Positions 1 to 13,400 of a stretch of DNA of 64,000 nucleotides are shown here, in pieces. The notes under the pieces were generated by a model. It was not told where the DNA came from and did no database searches. It saw nothing but the letters and a program-made list of their open reading frames with translations. This stretch comes from Thunnus maccoyii (lineage: Eukaryota; Chordata; Actinopteri; Scombriformes; Scombridae). How positions within the stretch are numbered: the first letter of the stretch is position 1; the number at the start of each line of letters is the position of its first letter. Location: positions 18,065,725 to 18,129,724 of the forward strand of contig NC_056553.1 of NCBI RefSeq assembly GCF_910596095.1. The letters run 5' to 3'. A program made the translations under genes and the position numbers.

Positions 1-2200
1 ATGCAGGTGATAAAACGCCTTTGATAAAAAATGCCTTTTCTTGTCTGAACCTGTCGATATGAGAATCAGATTTAAAAGCAGCACAAGAGTATCCGTGTCC
101 CTGCTGCTGTAGGCCGACAACCTCCGCTCGACTCTTTACATTCCCGAACCTTTACATCATCTTTATCCCTCCACAGTGCTGACGTAAAGCTGCTGTCTGT
201 GTGAGAGGATTTAATGTGGCTGCCCATGGAATGTGACACGCTGAGTCCAGAGTGCTGGTTTAGTGGGAAAAGATCTGTACTATGCAGGAACACACACACA
301 CACAGAGAGACACACATACACTCCACAGCATGTATGCTTGTGTCCTGACTCCGTCTAACTCATTCCATGAAATCTGTTAAGTTTGGGTCCCCAACGTTTA
401 AAGGGAAAAACAAGGCTGCATAAAACTGACAATATTATTTTCAGTGGCTGAAGACACTAATTCAAGTGTAATTAAAGCATGAAGTAAAATAAAATTAAAT
501 AATAAAACTGCGTTTTTTTTTATTTAACTGTTTTCCATTAAACCATAGTAATTTTCTCATATCCATTCTGACCATTTCACACACTTTTCTGTGTTTGTGT
601 TCATCAAATGAAAAAAAACCCATATCTTAGTTAAAACAGCATGACTTATGTGTCCATAAGTTTCACACCTGCCTCCACTGTACTGTTCCTTTAAGTGACA
701 TCGCTCAGAGGAAATGACATCATTTAAGAGTTTGAAGAGTTTTGATTTTCTTTTGAAACATTTTTTGGTACATTTTTCTTTCAAAACCTTCTCCGTCAAG
801 CATAACACATCCACCCTGTCACTCAAAAAACATTTTTTAATGAAATACATATATGTATTTACATATGCTTTTTTATTTTGCTGCATGCTAAGTGTAGTGT
901 TAGCTTTGACCAGAGAGGGAATTTATATTACTTTGAATCTTTCCAGTTGCAGGCTTTAAAAAAAAAAAAAAAGAAAGAAAAAAAGTGCCTGAGTTTGCAA
1001 AATATGTTTTATGGCAGGTCTAACTGCAGGGGTGGATTTGGCTATTTGGGGCCTCAGGCAAACACAGTCCTGCCCTCATTAATAATAATGCATTATATTT
1101 GAATTGTTATATTTTCTGAACAAAAACTGAATCTTCAACATAACCAGTAATATTTATCTGTCAGGTAAATTAGTAGTACAATGTGTTCCACTGAAGTAGA
1201 AGTAAACGGTAAGTAAGCAGTATACAGGTGCATATTTTCTGGGGGCCTTTTGTAAGTTATTTACAGTTAGAATAGTAACATAATTCAATATTTTTCATAT
1301 CTAAGCATCATAATAAATCGATAGCTGTCAGGGGCCCTTTAAGTTAGGGCCCCGAGGCAGTTGCCTACCTTGCCTAACGGTAAAATTGCCCCAGAGTTGT
1401 AACATATTCATGTTATGAAATACAAAATTCTACATTTGGTTATGATCAAACACCTTAAAATTCCAATAAGGTCCAATCTGAACAGCTTCCCTGGAATAAC
1501 CCTTGTAGCAGCTACAGATAAAGCACATTTTTCAAATGCTGGAAATCTGACGCTGCACTGTGAACGGCCCATATATCAACCCTCCCCTTCACATGACATG
1601 AGAGAGAGGGCACGGGAGGGATGATGGGTTCAGGTTTGTATATGGTGGACTGCATCTCATTACACACACTAATAAATCTGTTGTCCACATTGAACCTGAA
1701 GTGACCTGCTGACACTTTATCTCTTTAAAGTATCAAAGTCATAAAGCATTCAATTCTCATTTCACGTGATTTTAATGACTACATTGTGCTACAAAATCCA
1801 TTTACTGACTACAACCACACACACACACCTGGCCGAGCAAACACCATCATCCGTCTATCAACCCCCCTGTCCTCCCTGACAGGCTAATAAACCTCACATC
1901 TGAGTGACACATAACACACATTCACACCAGCCGCTTATATCAGCCTGGAGGGCCGAGCACACGTCTGTATGCATTAGGCACACACACTCTCACACTTCCC
2001 AGAGGCCTTTTGTCATCGGAAGAGGCAGAGCTCTGAATCATAAGCCCCCCGAAAGCAGAGCGGAGGAGCCCAGTATCTGCAACAACACCCGCCGCAGACA
2101 AAAGGTGCAAAGATACTGAGCATCGGTCACAGCGATAAGGCCAGAGATCACACAAGCGAGGGAAGGAATACATCACGTTTCTTTTTCTGAGATACTGATC
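1..2200. other. Intergenic DNA upstream of first gene
   Basis: No coding exon could be supported here. Around 1027-1395 there is a repeat-like block whose two ends are imperfectly inverted: a CAGGGGTGGAT-type left end and, on the other strand, a CTGGGGCAATT-type right end, with GC-rich GGGCCC stretches inside. It resembles a degenerate hAT-like MITE, but no matching target duplication was found. Short CA runs (about 292-302 and 1817-1828) and A-rich tracts (about 958-985) are also present. Bases 2040-2200 may be promoter or 5' leader of the next gene. Confidence 0.5.
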
Positions 2201-2310
2201 AGTGAGTCACGCTGGCGGCGGAAGAGACAAAAAGTTTGCCGGAGGAGGGAGAGGCCAATGGAGGAGTGGACAGCCCAACAGGCAGGGGCTCCCCGGGGCC
2301 GCATGGCAAG

Positions 2311-3491
2311 ATGGTGCGGGTGGAGCTGGAGTGGGACATCCCCATGTCGGTGACGCTGCCCATCCAGGTGCAGCCCGACCCGGCACATCGGCCTTTCCCA
2401 TTCCTGGACACCACACTGGCCGACCTGGGCATCCAAGAGTGAGTCTGATCTCAGTGGGTGTGTGTGTTTGCGGAGGGGAGGTCTTTAAAAATAAGCTATT
2501 TCAGGTGGATTTACAAGTCTGTGTGTGTGTGTCTCCAGGTCAGAGGTGAAGGAGAGGGTGGTGTGGGTGGACACCAAGAAGACCCAGGTGAAGAACAAGG
2601 CAGGGAAGCTGAAGGAGAACGAGATCACCATCCTGGAGGTATGGTTGTAAGGACATTTTTTGTTTTGATTTAAATGGAAGCAAAGTGAAGGAAAATGACA
2701 GCAAAATATTTGTTTTCGTCTCGTAGGTGCGAGTGAAAGCCCAGAAGCCTGGAGAAAAACAGCTCCAGGAGGTCCTGTACAGCACTGAAGCCCACACTGA
2801 CCGCTCCTTCTGTCGCACAGGGATGAATATTCTACCCTGGAAAAGCAGATGTTCAGGTCTGATTGCAGTTTAAATCACTTAAATATAAAAACACAGCAGT
2901 AAGTGTTACATCTGTGAGGATTTTAATGTAACTAGTGTGGCTGTTACTGTCAGCTCTGATCATATTCCTCCCATCATCTGGCTCATATCAGGAAATGAGG
3001 GAGGAAATATTTCTGTATTTGTACAACCATGCCTCAAAAGTCACTCGGCCCTGCTGCAGTCAGCAGCGACCTCTCAGATACGGGTGAACTGTCAGGCTGA
3101 AGTGGATCACAGCAGCGTGTCAGAGCCTGAGGCAATGAAATGAGATCATCGTAAACCATTACATCAGCGTCTGAATAAAACCTTCAAACTCATCAGAAAT
3201 TTTGAGAAAATCTGGTCGACTTTATTTATGTTCTCAGTCAGTGATAGAATTAAAAGGCGTCTGGTGTGAAAACTGGATATTTTTTTGTTTTCATAGCTGT
3301 TACAGTATGAATGTGTTCGTCCCTCTCATTATCAGCTCACACTACTGTGGTGTATGTGGCATGTGTTTAAAAAGACTTCACTGTGTGTTTCAGGGGAGAA
3401 TGAACTGGCACCGGTGCAGGTGACTATGGCGCTGGACCTGGAGAACCAGCAGCCTAACATCGCTGAAGCCCAGGAGCAACGGGAGATCTGA
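2311..3491 (+). CDS. Unrecognised four-exon gene, ~151-residue protein
   Basis: I do not recognise this gene. Four exons join in frame with good GT-AG signals: 2311-2438, 2539-2638, 2727-2856 and 3394-3491, giving 152 codons including stop. The protein begins MVRVELEWDIPM, has a proline-rich stretch near residues 20-30, a basic middle (VDTKKTQVKNKAGKLKENE, about 54-72), the segment TGMNILPW near 110-117, and an acidic, glutamine-rich end finishing EQREI. There is no signal peptide, membrane span or obvious catalytic motif, and alternating hydrophobic residues suggest a small beta-rich fold. The frame stays open upstream to about 2206, so an upstream coding exon or a non-ATG extension is possible; I chose the first in-frame ATG. 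The gene runs tail-to-tail with ipo4. Exon continuity in three different phases makes a real gene very likely, but function is unknown. Confidence 0.75.
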
Positions 3492-4434
3492 GGAGCAATT
3501 ATCCAAAAAGAGTGCAAGCCATTTGGATTTTTTTCCCTTTTTTTTTTTTTTTTTTTTTTAAGGCTAACATAAATGCTCAACTAGACGTTAACTGCAGGGT
3601 GAAATTTGCCAGCATTGTAGAATCTGCTAAATTTTTGTAGCATTTGTAAAAATCTTCCTTGCAGTGGTCAAAAAATATGTGTTGTATAGTTTGCTACTAA
3701 CAGAGATGAGACAGGTGAAAGATCTGCTGCGTATGTGACAGGCTGAGCTGCTGAGTATTAACAGAGTGTACTGAGAAAGTAAGAGCTGTTTTTTTTTTTT
3801 TAGTAACAACAGAGTGTGACCTATTAGTGCAGTATGTCTAGTTAGTCAGTGAGCTCTGAGGGCTGAGTTCTTGCCAGAATTCACACAGAAACACAGCTGC
3901 AGTGTTGGCCCATTAGAGAAACTACTTTGTAAGTAGCAGATAAATCTCAGGGTAAGGCAGTTAGAAGAGAACGTATGGGGCTCCGAAGTTTAAAGTCCAC
4001 TGACTTACACTGGGAGACAGGAATGAAATATAACATTTATCAGGAGATCAAATTCATTGCTTCACACTCGGATAGCAAAGCCAGAAGTCTGTCCAAACAG
4101 TGGCAAACATGGGACAGCAGCAATTCATAGTAGCACTTGACAGGAGAGGAAACAAATAACAGGAAAACAAAACACAATGGAACACAGGATGGTAACCGTA
4201 ACTCTTAAAATAATAAAACTTCAACATAGCATGCACATAAGCAAATAAATTAAAAGTTAATACTAAGAAGCACAACTGCTGAATGTAGTAATAACTGTCA
4301 CAGAATGGTTCAAGTGCTGTATTTAGATCATTTTTTGGGGAAAAGTCACAAATAACTGTCCCATTTACCAGCTACAGTATAAAAATTCATTGTTTTGGCT
4401 GGCTTTCACCCAAGAGTGGAAGGACATGTGTGGG
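3492..4434. other. Convergent 3' region between first gene and ipo4
   Basis: The two neighbouring genes end towards each other here, so this interval should contain both 3' UTRs. It has a T run (about 3537-3559) and otherwise ordinary AT-rich sequence. I see no further exon. Confidence 0.5.
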
Positions 4435-7400
4435 CTACGAGGCTGCGATGGCTGCACTGAGCGTGGCCTGCTGCTCTCCAGGAAGTGAAGTCACGGCTGC
4501 TTGGAAGTCTGCAGAGTGGTGCTGAGCGAATTCTCTCATCAGCGCGGCCAAAGTGTTCTGGGTTTCTGTGGAGAGGAGACAAAGTATAGTTTACTAAAAG
4601 CTCAATGAAGGTGATGCAGAGTATTTTCCGTAAATTTAGACGCCCAAAATAGCTTGAGCACTATTGAGTCATTCAGTTCAGCCTGACTCCAGCTGTGACA
4701 TTCACCGTTATCGACGTCTTTGTTTCCCAGGACGTGAGTGGAAGCGGCAACAATGGGCTTCATTAGCTTCACAATCTGAAAGGGAAAAAAAAAAAGATAT
4801 ATGTTAACATTGTTCAGCACTGGTGTCCAAGTCCATGGACCAAATACACTCACTGTCTGAGAGTCCACAAATTTAAAGCATGTGATGTTTGTTGGCTTTG
4901 AATTAAAGGTTTATATTCGTACATGCTGGTGTCATTTTTATGTCTTATTGCAGCTAAATTGACAAGTTTGCCTAAATTCTTGATGATGTAGAAAGATGAA
5001 CTCAGGCGTGAGGTGATAAGTATTTACAGAGACTGTCACCCAGGAATATTCTAAATATCACATTTAAACAAAATTGCAAATAGTTTCCTAAAAGACAGAA
5101 AACACATTGACAGACAAAAGTTTTTGAAAGCATTACTGTTTATGTCTATCTTGGATGCCAGCCGAGATAGAATCTCAACATGTACTGTATTCCTTCACAC
5201 TGGTGTTGTTAATAGCAGGTGTAAATGGAGAATGGAGTTTTCACTGTACCAGAGCAGGACTGTTTGTGTAGAGCATAGCCAGGCAGCTGAACACCGTTTT
5301 ATTCTCCTCCATGTCTTCTTTGAGGGGAAGCCGATTCACCAGAGCAGGCACGACCTGTCAGAGAACACACCATGTGATTCAGTCGATGCAGAATTTAAAA
5401 AAAAAAACTCTAAAACAAGCGTAAAATACTGTAAATCATTGTAAAGTAGGTGAGTGATCAAGCTGTAAATGTACCTGCTCCAGAGGGACGGCCTCCACAT
5501 TACTCATAATCATCCTGCAGAGGGCAGCACACAGATTGTCGATCACCCTGAGGTCCGACTCTTTGACCAGCAGGTTGGAAAACACAGACAGCATCATGGG
5601 ATAGTCTCTGGAGCGTGCTTCACTAAGGAACAGCTTCGTGTGATGTTCATCTATTATTGTATGCATTAAGACACACACACACACTCACAGAAACACACAC
5701 GCACACACACACACACGAGTAAGAAGGATACGATACTACAATGGGTCCGGCTGCCTGGGCCAGACATCCCAGCCCGAACACGCTGTTGTTGCGAACCTCA
5801 GGGTCACTGTCCCTCACTCCAGCTACCAGGACGGGAAGCAAACGATTGGACAGTCGGCCTGCCACTCCCCGGCCCCCGGACACGCCCACGAGAGCCTGCA
5901 GGATCTCTCCAATGGTACCAACAGCAAAGGACTTGTCTGCCACTGTGCATGTGGATTTCTTTTGAGGAAAAAAAACAATTAATTTGTGTGATACTGATTA
6001 AAAACCAAAGGCCTGACATGTTGGTCTTTAACTTGAATTTCAAATGTTTGTACCACTATCACATTCAGCTAATAAGAAAAAACTTTATTGATGTATTGAT
6101 GTGAAGAACCCAATGGATAGACAACAAAGTGCCCTTGTTATTATTAGAGCAATCGCATTTTCAAGCAATTTAGTGTCACTTTTTACATTTAAGCAACTAG
6201 CAAATCTTAGAGCCAGAGTTCAGTCTCTAAAAATGAGTTTCTAGCTGTAAAGAGTTCAGAGCAATTCCCTCCTTGCTGCAGTATCAAGAGTTGTTATAAC
6301 TACAAGACAGAAAATTGTTAAATTATTGGGTTTGAGTAAATAGGCTTCTGTTAAACTTGGTCCAAACTCACAGCTTTGCCCATGATGAGAGGCAACAGGT
6401 CGTTCAGGAACGGAGCAAAGCTGTCCGCAGGCACAGAAGAAGCCAACAGGGGAATTCCCTCACCGGCAAACTCTTGGAGCATGGCATCATACTCTGCCTG
6501 CAGCAGACAGCACATCACCAGAAAGCACAGAGTAACCTCAACATGGTGTGGACATGATTTGGAAATGATCGGTAGAAAGCAGGGAATTTTCATGCGTGTG
6601 GTTTGGTGGATGTTTTTTCTTTGACTCTTATCAGTGTACCTGTTGGTCTTCATCATCAACTTCATCACCACCACCATCCTGACATACAGTCTGAACAGAC
6701 AGAGAAAAAAAACACAATGCTTACTTTCACCTGGGAAATATGTGAGATTTATTATTCTCCCTATCAGTCTCTGCTTCTCTCACCTTTTTCTTGAGCACAT
6801 CACGGATGACGTAGCTGATCTCCTTGAGGCGTGCAGGGTTTTTGAAAACCTCCTCCTTGCAGGACTTCATGACATTGTTCATAGTTTCCAGGACGCCCAT
6901 TACAACCTGGCGCTCATGATCTGTCCGCACAGTTTCCAGGAAACAAGGCAGCACCACATCCAGCAGCTTCAGTAGGGCTGGAAGAGAGACACAAGATGTA
7001 TCAGAATAGAAAGAAATAAAAACAACAGGCCTGATTGTTTAGACGTGTGTATAATGTCTATCCACTTAGAGACCGTTTTTTTTAAATCTCCCTTGATTTT
7101 GTTCATTAATAATCCCTGCTGCAGCAGAAAGCAGCATTGCACGTTTTCTGGATTTCCTAAAAATATGAACAGCAGTGTGGAGTTCCGGAGAAGAGAGGCT
7201 TTACCCTGGTGGTTGGCCTCATTGGGATTCTCATTCCACACTTTGTGCTGAGCTCGACAAAACTGGCCCATGGCTCCGAACGCTGCCCGGCGGACATCCT
7301 CGTGGGGAAACTGGAGAGGGAGGGAGGGTACAAAAAAGTGTCAAGTTAGCACAGTGGGTAGTGTTGCAGGGAGAGCAAACAAGTGCAAGCACAAATGACA

Positions 7401-10400
7401 GGTCAATGGTGTCACAAGTGGAGAGGGCATCCTACAAATGGAAAGTTTAAGTTCCCATGACAGCAATCACCTGTCCCTCTGAAGTACTGTTAGGCAAGAC
7501 ACCAATGGTGCACCAGGCTGGAGCAGCAGTTTATGTGCCATTCATGCAGATGTTTGCAAGGTGTGTCTTATTGCATATGCTTTTATACATATTTAAGAGC
7601 TATTTGAAAATATATATACAAATAGTAGGTGGAGACAGGTCAGTTTTGTGGGGAAAATTCACAACAACAGAGTAGACTCACTACAAATATATCCAGAGAG
7701 CTGCACAATTTCAGTTATCTAAAAATAAACTAATAAAATGTGCTAAATCTGATTTTTAGAAAGAAAAACAGAGCAATAATGAACATTTGTAATTATTTTA
7801 TACCAAAGGAACATAAGGCAGGGAGTGGTGGCTTGTGTTCATTAAACTTGAATTTGAACTTGACAAGGACTGTATTATACTGTCTTTTGATAAGGTACTT
7901 CTTTAATGCATCTGACTGCATTTACCACAGTGTTTTACTGAAACATCAGCAGTATCTATACTCTAAAACAGCTCCACCAGCAAGATGGAGAGTAAACAAT
8001 ATACTAAACTTGATCTCCAATGGTCAAATCAAGACAAGTGGAAAAGACGTAAAAATTAGAAATTCACAGAAACAGACATGTGAAGAGTTCGAGATTTGCA
8101 TTGTCAATCTGCCTACAGACACTTCTATTTATAAACAGACACAAAACTGCAAGACACGATGTATGCACAAACACAGACCACAAAGTGCCCTTCACAGCTC
8201 ATTACACAGAGAGGGATGATCGGGCTGACCAGTCAGCCAGAGTGACTTACATCTCTCATCTCGTAAACCTGCTGGAAGCTGGACTCCAGGAAGGGCTGGA
8301 AGACAGCACTGTCAGGGGAAAACACAACGACACAGGGTTAGTGGAAAAAAATATTTAAAAAAAAAATCTATTGTTACACTATATAATTGCTAGATCTCCT
8401 GCAAACATCTCTATTACCCGGTGTTGAAGGCAATTTCTCCCAGTGCATCACAGGCATCCTCCTTCTCATCGATGTAAGCATTTTCAACAGTGAACCTGAG
8501 AGAGATGGGTGGAAGTTGACAGAGTGAGAGCAGCCTGCTCGCAACAAGGAAATTCTGAATGTACGTGTGTGTGTGTGTGTGTGTGAGTGAGACCCCTTAC
8601 CCTGCAACATCATGGACATCTGTCTCAGTGTCATCTTCCAGAAAATCATCTGCATCTTTTTCTTCTTCGTTATCGTCGTCGTCATCATCCAGTAGGACAA
8701 ATGTTTTGTCCTCCTCAAGGTGTGCCTGAAAAGAAGACAAAGAAAGATGAGAAGTGAAAGGTTATGTGGATAGTCTATAAAGCAGCTTTGAGTGTGCTGT
8801 CGGTATGTTTTGTACCGTGATGCCTTCGTTGGACTTGAGGGCGAGCAGCATGACTGTTGTAATGGCAGTGAGGTGAGGAGTCAGGCAGTCCGGGCTGACT
8901 GTGGACACAGCAGAGTATAGACTGTACCTGATAGAGGGAATGCAAAGAGAGGTGAAGAAAAGGTTACAGTAAAAGTTTTATTTATCTGGAGATTTATGCT
9001 ATTCTGTACTATTATTTATGAATAACACAAGAAAACAGAGGAACAACTACGGCAGGGTAAATGCAGGAAGAGGTAGGGATTTTTTCATAATTATGAAAAT
9101 GAAACCTCTCTCAGTGAAACGGATAAGGTTGTTTTTAAACAGTTTATGCACATGGTCTACCCTACTGCGTGGAAACATAAAAAGAAAACACACAATAAGT
9201 TACATACGTGCAGCGTCTGAGGTCGGGGTCGTCAATGGTGTCGGTGAGGTTGAGGCCCAGCCGAACGCACTCTGCAGCAAGAGGACTGAACACATCTTTG
9301 CCAATGGTACGGGCCAGCACGGAGAGGGTGTCTAACAGCAACAACAAACAACATCAACATCCATGCATTCACGCTGATGAGTTTTTCAGATGTTATTTTT
9401 TAAGTTATGGCTAGATACCAGGGTAAAGCAACATTTTTTCCCCCTTTGATCAAATCTGTGGGGTTTACCTACCCAAGGACTGAGTTTGCAGAGATCTCAT
9501 TTCCTCTGTGGTGGTAGTCAGGAAGCCCTTCAGGCTTTCGATAACTGGAGGGAAGTAGGGCACCAGCAACTCCTTGGCAGCATTGGCTGGTAAGACACAG
9601 TGGGACAAGTATTAACAACATTTCTTTTTGCTAACTTGCATCTTAATGGGCAAACCTAGCCCACCAAGTGTACTGCTGAAATGAAATGAAAAACTGCAGT
9701 CTCTCAGCCCTCCTGATTTGTGTGCTCAATTATTGTATTGATGTTGTCATGTTGTCCAAACCTTTTCCGAAATGAGTTTTCAGCAAAAACACAGCTTTCA
9801 TCACAAACAAAAAATAAATCATAGGAAAGATTGAAAATAGGAGGATAAATTGTTTCTTGGTTTCTGTGATGTGATGTTTTATCTTTCACAGTACAGCAGA
9901 AGATTTGCATGAAAATGTTCCTGTAAAAATGCTGTTTCCTACCTATGGCACCTATTGCAGACACAGCAAGTTCTTTTATCTTGAGGTTGTCAGTGCTGTT
10001 GAGGGCAGACAACATGGTGTCCATCAGGGTGGGCAGGTAGGGCTCAATATCTGCTCCTGTGGAAAGAAAAGGACAAAAATAGACAAAGAATCTAGTTATT
10101 GAGTTTGTGGCATTCAACACAAAACAAGTTGGATTTGTTTTAGTTGATTGATCAGTTTATTAGTGTGTTAAGAGGTTTCAAGTATCCTCTTGTAGTGGGC
10201 AATGTGTGCAGGTTCTACTGTATAAGTACCTAGGTTCTCCATGAAGTTCTCCAGGGCATAAAAAGCCTTAGTGACATGGCCGACCTTTGCCTGGTTCAAG
10301 GATGAGAGGTAGCCCAGGAGCAAAGGCATCAACTCTGCACAGTACTTACTCACTTCAGGCTGAGAAGCAGAGGTGGAAAAACAGAGTAAGTAAACAAGAG

Positions 10401-13400
10401 ATAACTGAGAAAAGTTTTTAGCCCTAAGTATAAGAATTCTTGTATTCTGTAATTCTGTAGATTCAAAAGAGTTTTCTAGAGGTCTCCTCAAAGGGAGTTG
10501 ATTTCAAGGGATCTAAATATTGTGATATAGTTTGTATGCACTTCTACACAGTTCAAAGCTTGAAAAGTTGGCACTTGTTTTCACAATTCCAAAATATCAC
10601 TCACTCGTTCACTCAAAAGTGAGCAGTCAGTTGAGATTTTTGCACACTAATCATCAAATACAGTGCACTATACAGTAAAGAGGGAGCAATTTCAGACACA
10701 ACTAAAAAAATATTTTTAAAAAGTAGCTTGTGCAGTGATTTGGTTATTTAACATGATATATAAAACATATATATAAAAAACATTGTATTCCTGGTATATG
10801 AAATCTGAGGTACTCAGTATTGGTAATATAATAATATTCAGAAACACAATGCATTAATAAATATTTTCATTAGAAGTATGATCTCAAAGTAATAAAGCAA
10901 GCAAAAAAACAACTGTATTTACTATTGTTTATGTTGCTGTGATGTCCTGACTCACCTGTAAATGTTCAGAGAACTGTCCGAGGGCAAAGAGGCCGGCACT
11001 GCGCACCACCTGATTACTGTCAGACAGACTCTGGCACACTGTCTGCAGCACTGATGACAGCATCCTACAGTAACAAAGACAGACAGGTAAACATACTCAA
11101 AACCTGGGGATCGTTATTAGACACACAACAGACTGCAAAAATCTGATTTTGTCCCCTCATGGAATATATCTGCCATGAGAGAAAATAAATACATACTTGG
11201 TGCGTATGTGATCAGCACATCCTTCAGCCAACACAGCAAGACACATCAGGCCTCCCTTCCTCTGATAGGGGTTTTCACTGGCAAGGCAGGACTGAGTGAG
11301 AGGCATCTAATGCACAAGATAAAACATAATACAAAGTCAAAAAGCAGGTACCTGAGTCAGGGCTGTTACTTTGGGATTCTATCATTGGGTTACTTAAACC
11401 TGAATTAAATAACTCAGCAGAATATGAAATGATCATTTTTGCCAAACCTTGTGAGAAATAACACTGAACTATTCATCCAAAAATGCTTGAAGTTTCAAAC
11501 ATTTATAAGTACCCAAACAAAAAACTAAAGAAGGTAAGTCATTTGATTTACTATTATATATTTGTTATTTTTCAGATCAGCATCCAGATAACTTACCAGG
11601 TGCTGGAACAGTTTCTCTGGAGGCATATGGAGGGCCATCGTGTCAATAATCTGGAAATACACAATTCAACAAGTTAAATCTCACGTGCAACAGTACACAA
11701 CACAAGAACACACTGAACATCAATATAATTGACCGACTTTTCCCCACCTGAGCAGCACAGTGTTTGGGATTGTCATTGTCTGTGCCATCACCACTGTCAT
11801 CCTCCTCATCCTCTGGGTCCTCCTCTCCAGGTGGAGGCACTGCAGTCAGCACAGGGAAAATGGCCTGCAGGATGGGGTTCAGCAGCTTCTGCTTCAGCAC
11901 AGTCTACAAAATAGAGGGAAAGATAAACATTTTTCTTACTCTGTATTATTAAATACAATACTCATTTCAAACTGACGGATAATTAAAGGCAACTGGTTTA
12001 TAGTAGATGAGGGATGACTTTACCTTGCTCTTCAACTTGATGAGAAAGGCGATGCAAGAGAGAGCTTTCACTCTCAGAGAGTCAGTCAGCGCAGTGTCAC
12101 TGCCCACCTGACACAAACACACGCGCGCGCGCGCACACACACACACACACACACATTGTTAAAACTCTGATATATGACACTCTCACTGTCAGGTGACAAG
12201 TATTTGCTGGTTCATAACTCAAAACAGAAAGAAAGACAGTCTAGCTCCCACCTCCAAGCAGAAGCGAACCATGTCTGCAACATGAGGCACAATGATGGAC
12301 ACCTCACTCTCCATGAGCTCATTAAACACTTCCATTGCTTCGCTGGCTTGGCCCTTTGCAGATGCAGACAAAGACGATAATTTACAAAATGTTTTATACA
12401 AACTGTTAAACACATTTGACTGGCAGCAAAATAGCAGAACTTATTTAGAATTTTATACACAAATTACAGTTTACCTGATCTGCCTTAATGAGGTGTTTCA
12501 GAGCCACAATCAGACCTGGGATGATAGAACGCATCTGATTCTGTAGGGCAACAAGTTAAAAGGTGTCATTAAAACTTTGCATGCTCACAACGACCACGTT
12601 TTACTATTTGCACAGTTTACAGAGGTTAGACTATAGATGGGTTAAACTTAATTTATGATTTAGGCAATGCATCAACAAATATGGCCCTATCCCATTTGTA
12701 ATGGTTTAAATATCTACAGACAATCTGGAACTCTGTTCCTGCCAGATATCAGAGGGAAAACTAATGCTGGCTCACCATCTCTTCGGAGCCGGTGAATGCA
12801 GTTATGGCTGTGAGGGTGAGGATGCAGTAGTACAAGGCTGTTGGGTTGTTGTGGTCCTGCAACACAGTGCTGAACAGCTGCAGCAGCTGGCAGTAGTGAG
12901 GCTTAAAAGGCTCAGGGTTGGACTCCATCACCTTGTTCAGCAGCAGGAGGCCAACCTGGCAGGAGAGAAGACAGTTGATATTCTAAATGTGTTTTTAAAT
13001 TAGTGGTTTGCAAACTGTGTGATTTCTTTTTTTAGTTTAACGTGCAAAAGTTGAAATCCATACTGACAAGATAGGACATGATAACAGTGAATGATTCTTG
13101 TGTAAATTCCTAGCTACGCCATGGGTGCTGCACCTGTCTGTCATGGGGATTACTGCTCTTGGTGGATTGATTGAGGAGCTGCAGCAGGGCAGGCCAGCGG
13201 TCTGGTGTCTCATGTTTGACCATCACTGCACACAGTTGAGACAGTGAGTGCTGCACTGTGTGTCTGCAACACAGAAACATATAGATAAGTTTGGATTAAT
13301 TCAGAACTGAACTGTAACATCATGCCTGTGTCAATTTCATCTATAAAAAAACAAAATCTGGGACATTTAAGACAAAGTAGGTTATCACTGTATAGAATGA

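Noticed and set aside
1027..1395. Complete hAT MITE
   Set aside because: Ends are only loosely complementary and the flanking 8-mers do not match, so it was kept only as a note in the intergenic description.
2173..2436. Several overlapping open frames on both strands at the first gene
   Set aside because: Only the frame starting at 2311 continues across three splice junctions; the others are shadows of a GC-rich exon.
7740..8219. 159-codon plus-strand open frame inside ipo4
   Set aside because: It lies in an ipo4 intron, shows no recognisable domain or splice support, and has the biased composition of AT-rich non-coding DNA.
8374..8718. 114-codon minus-strand frame rich in Met/Lys/Thr near 8.6 kb
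   Set aside because: Same strand as ipo4 but a different frame from its acidic-loop exon (8601-8725), which reads through cleanly in the correct frame.
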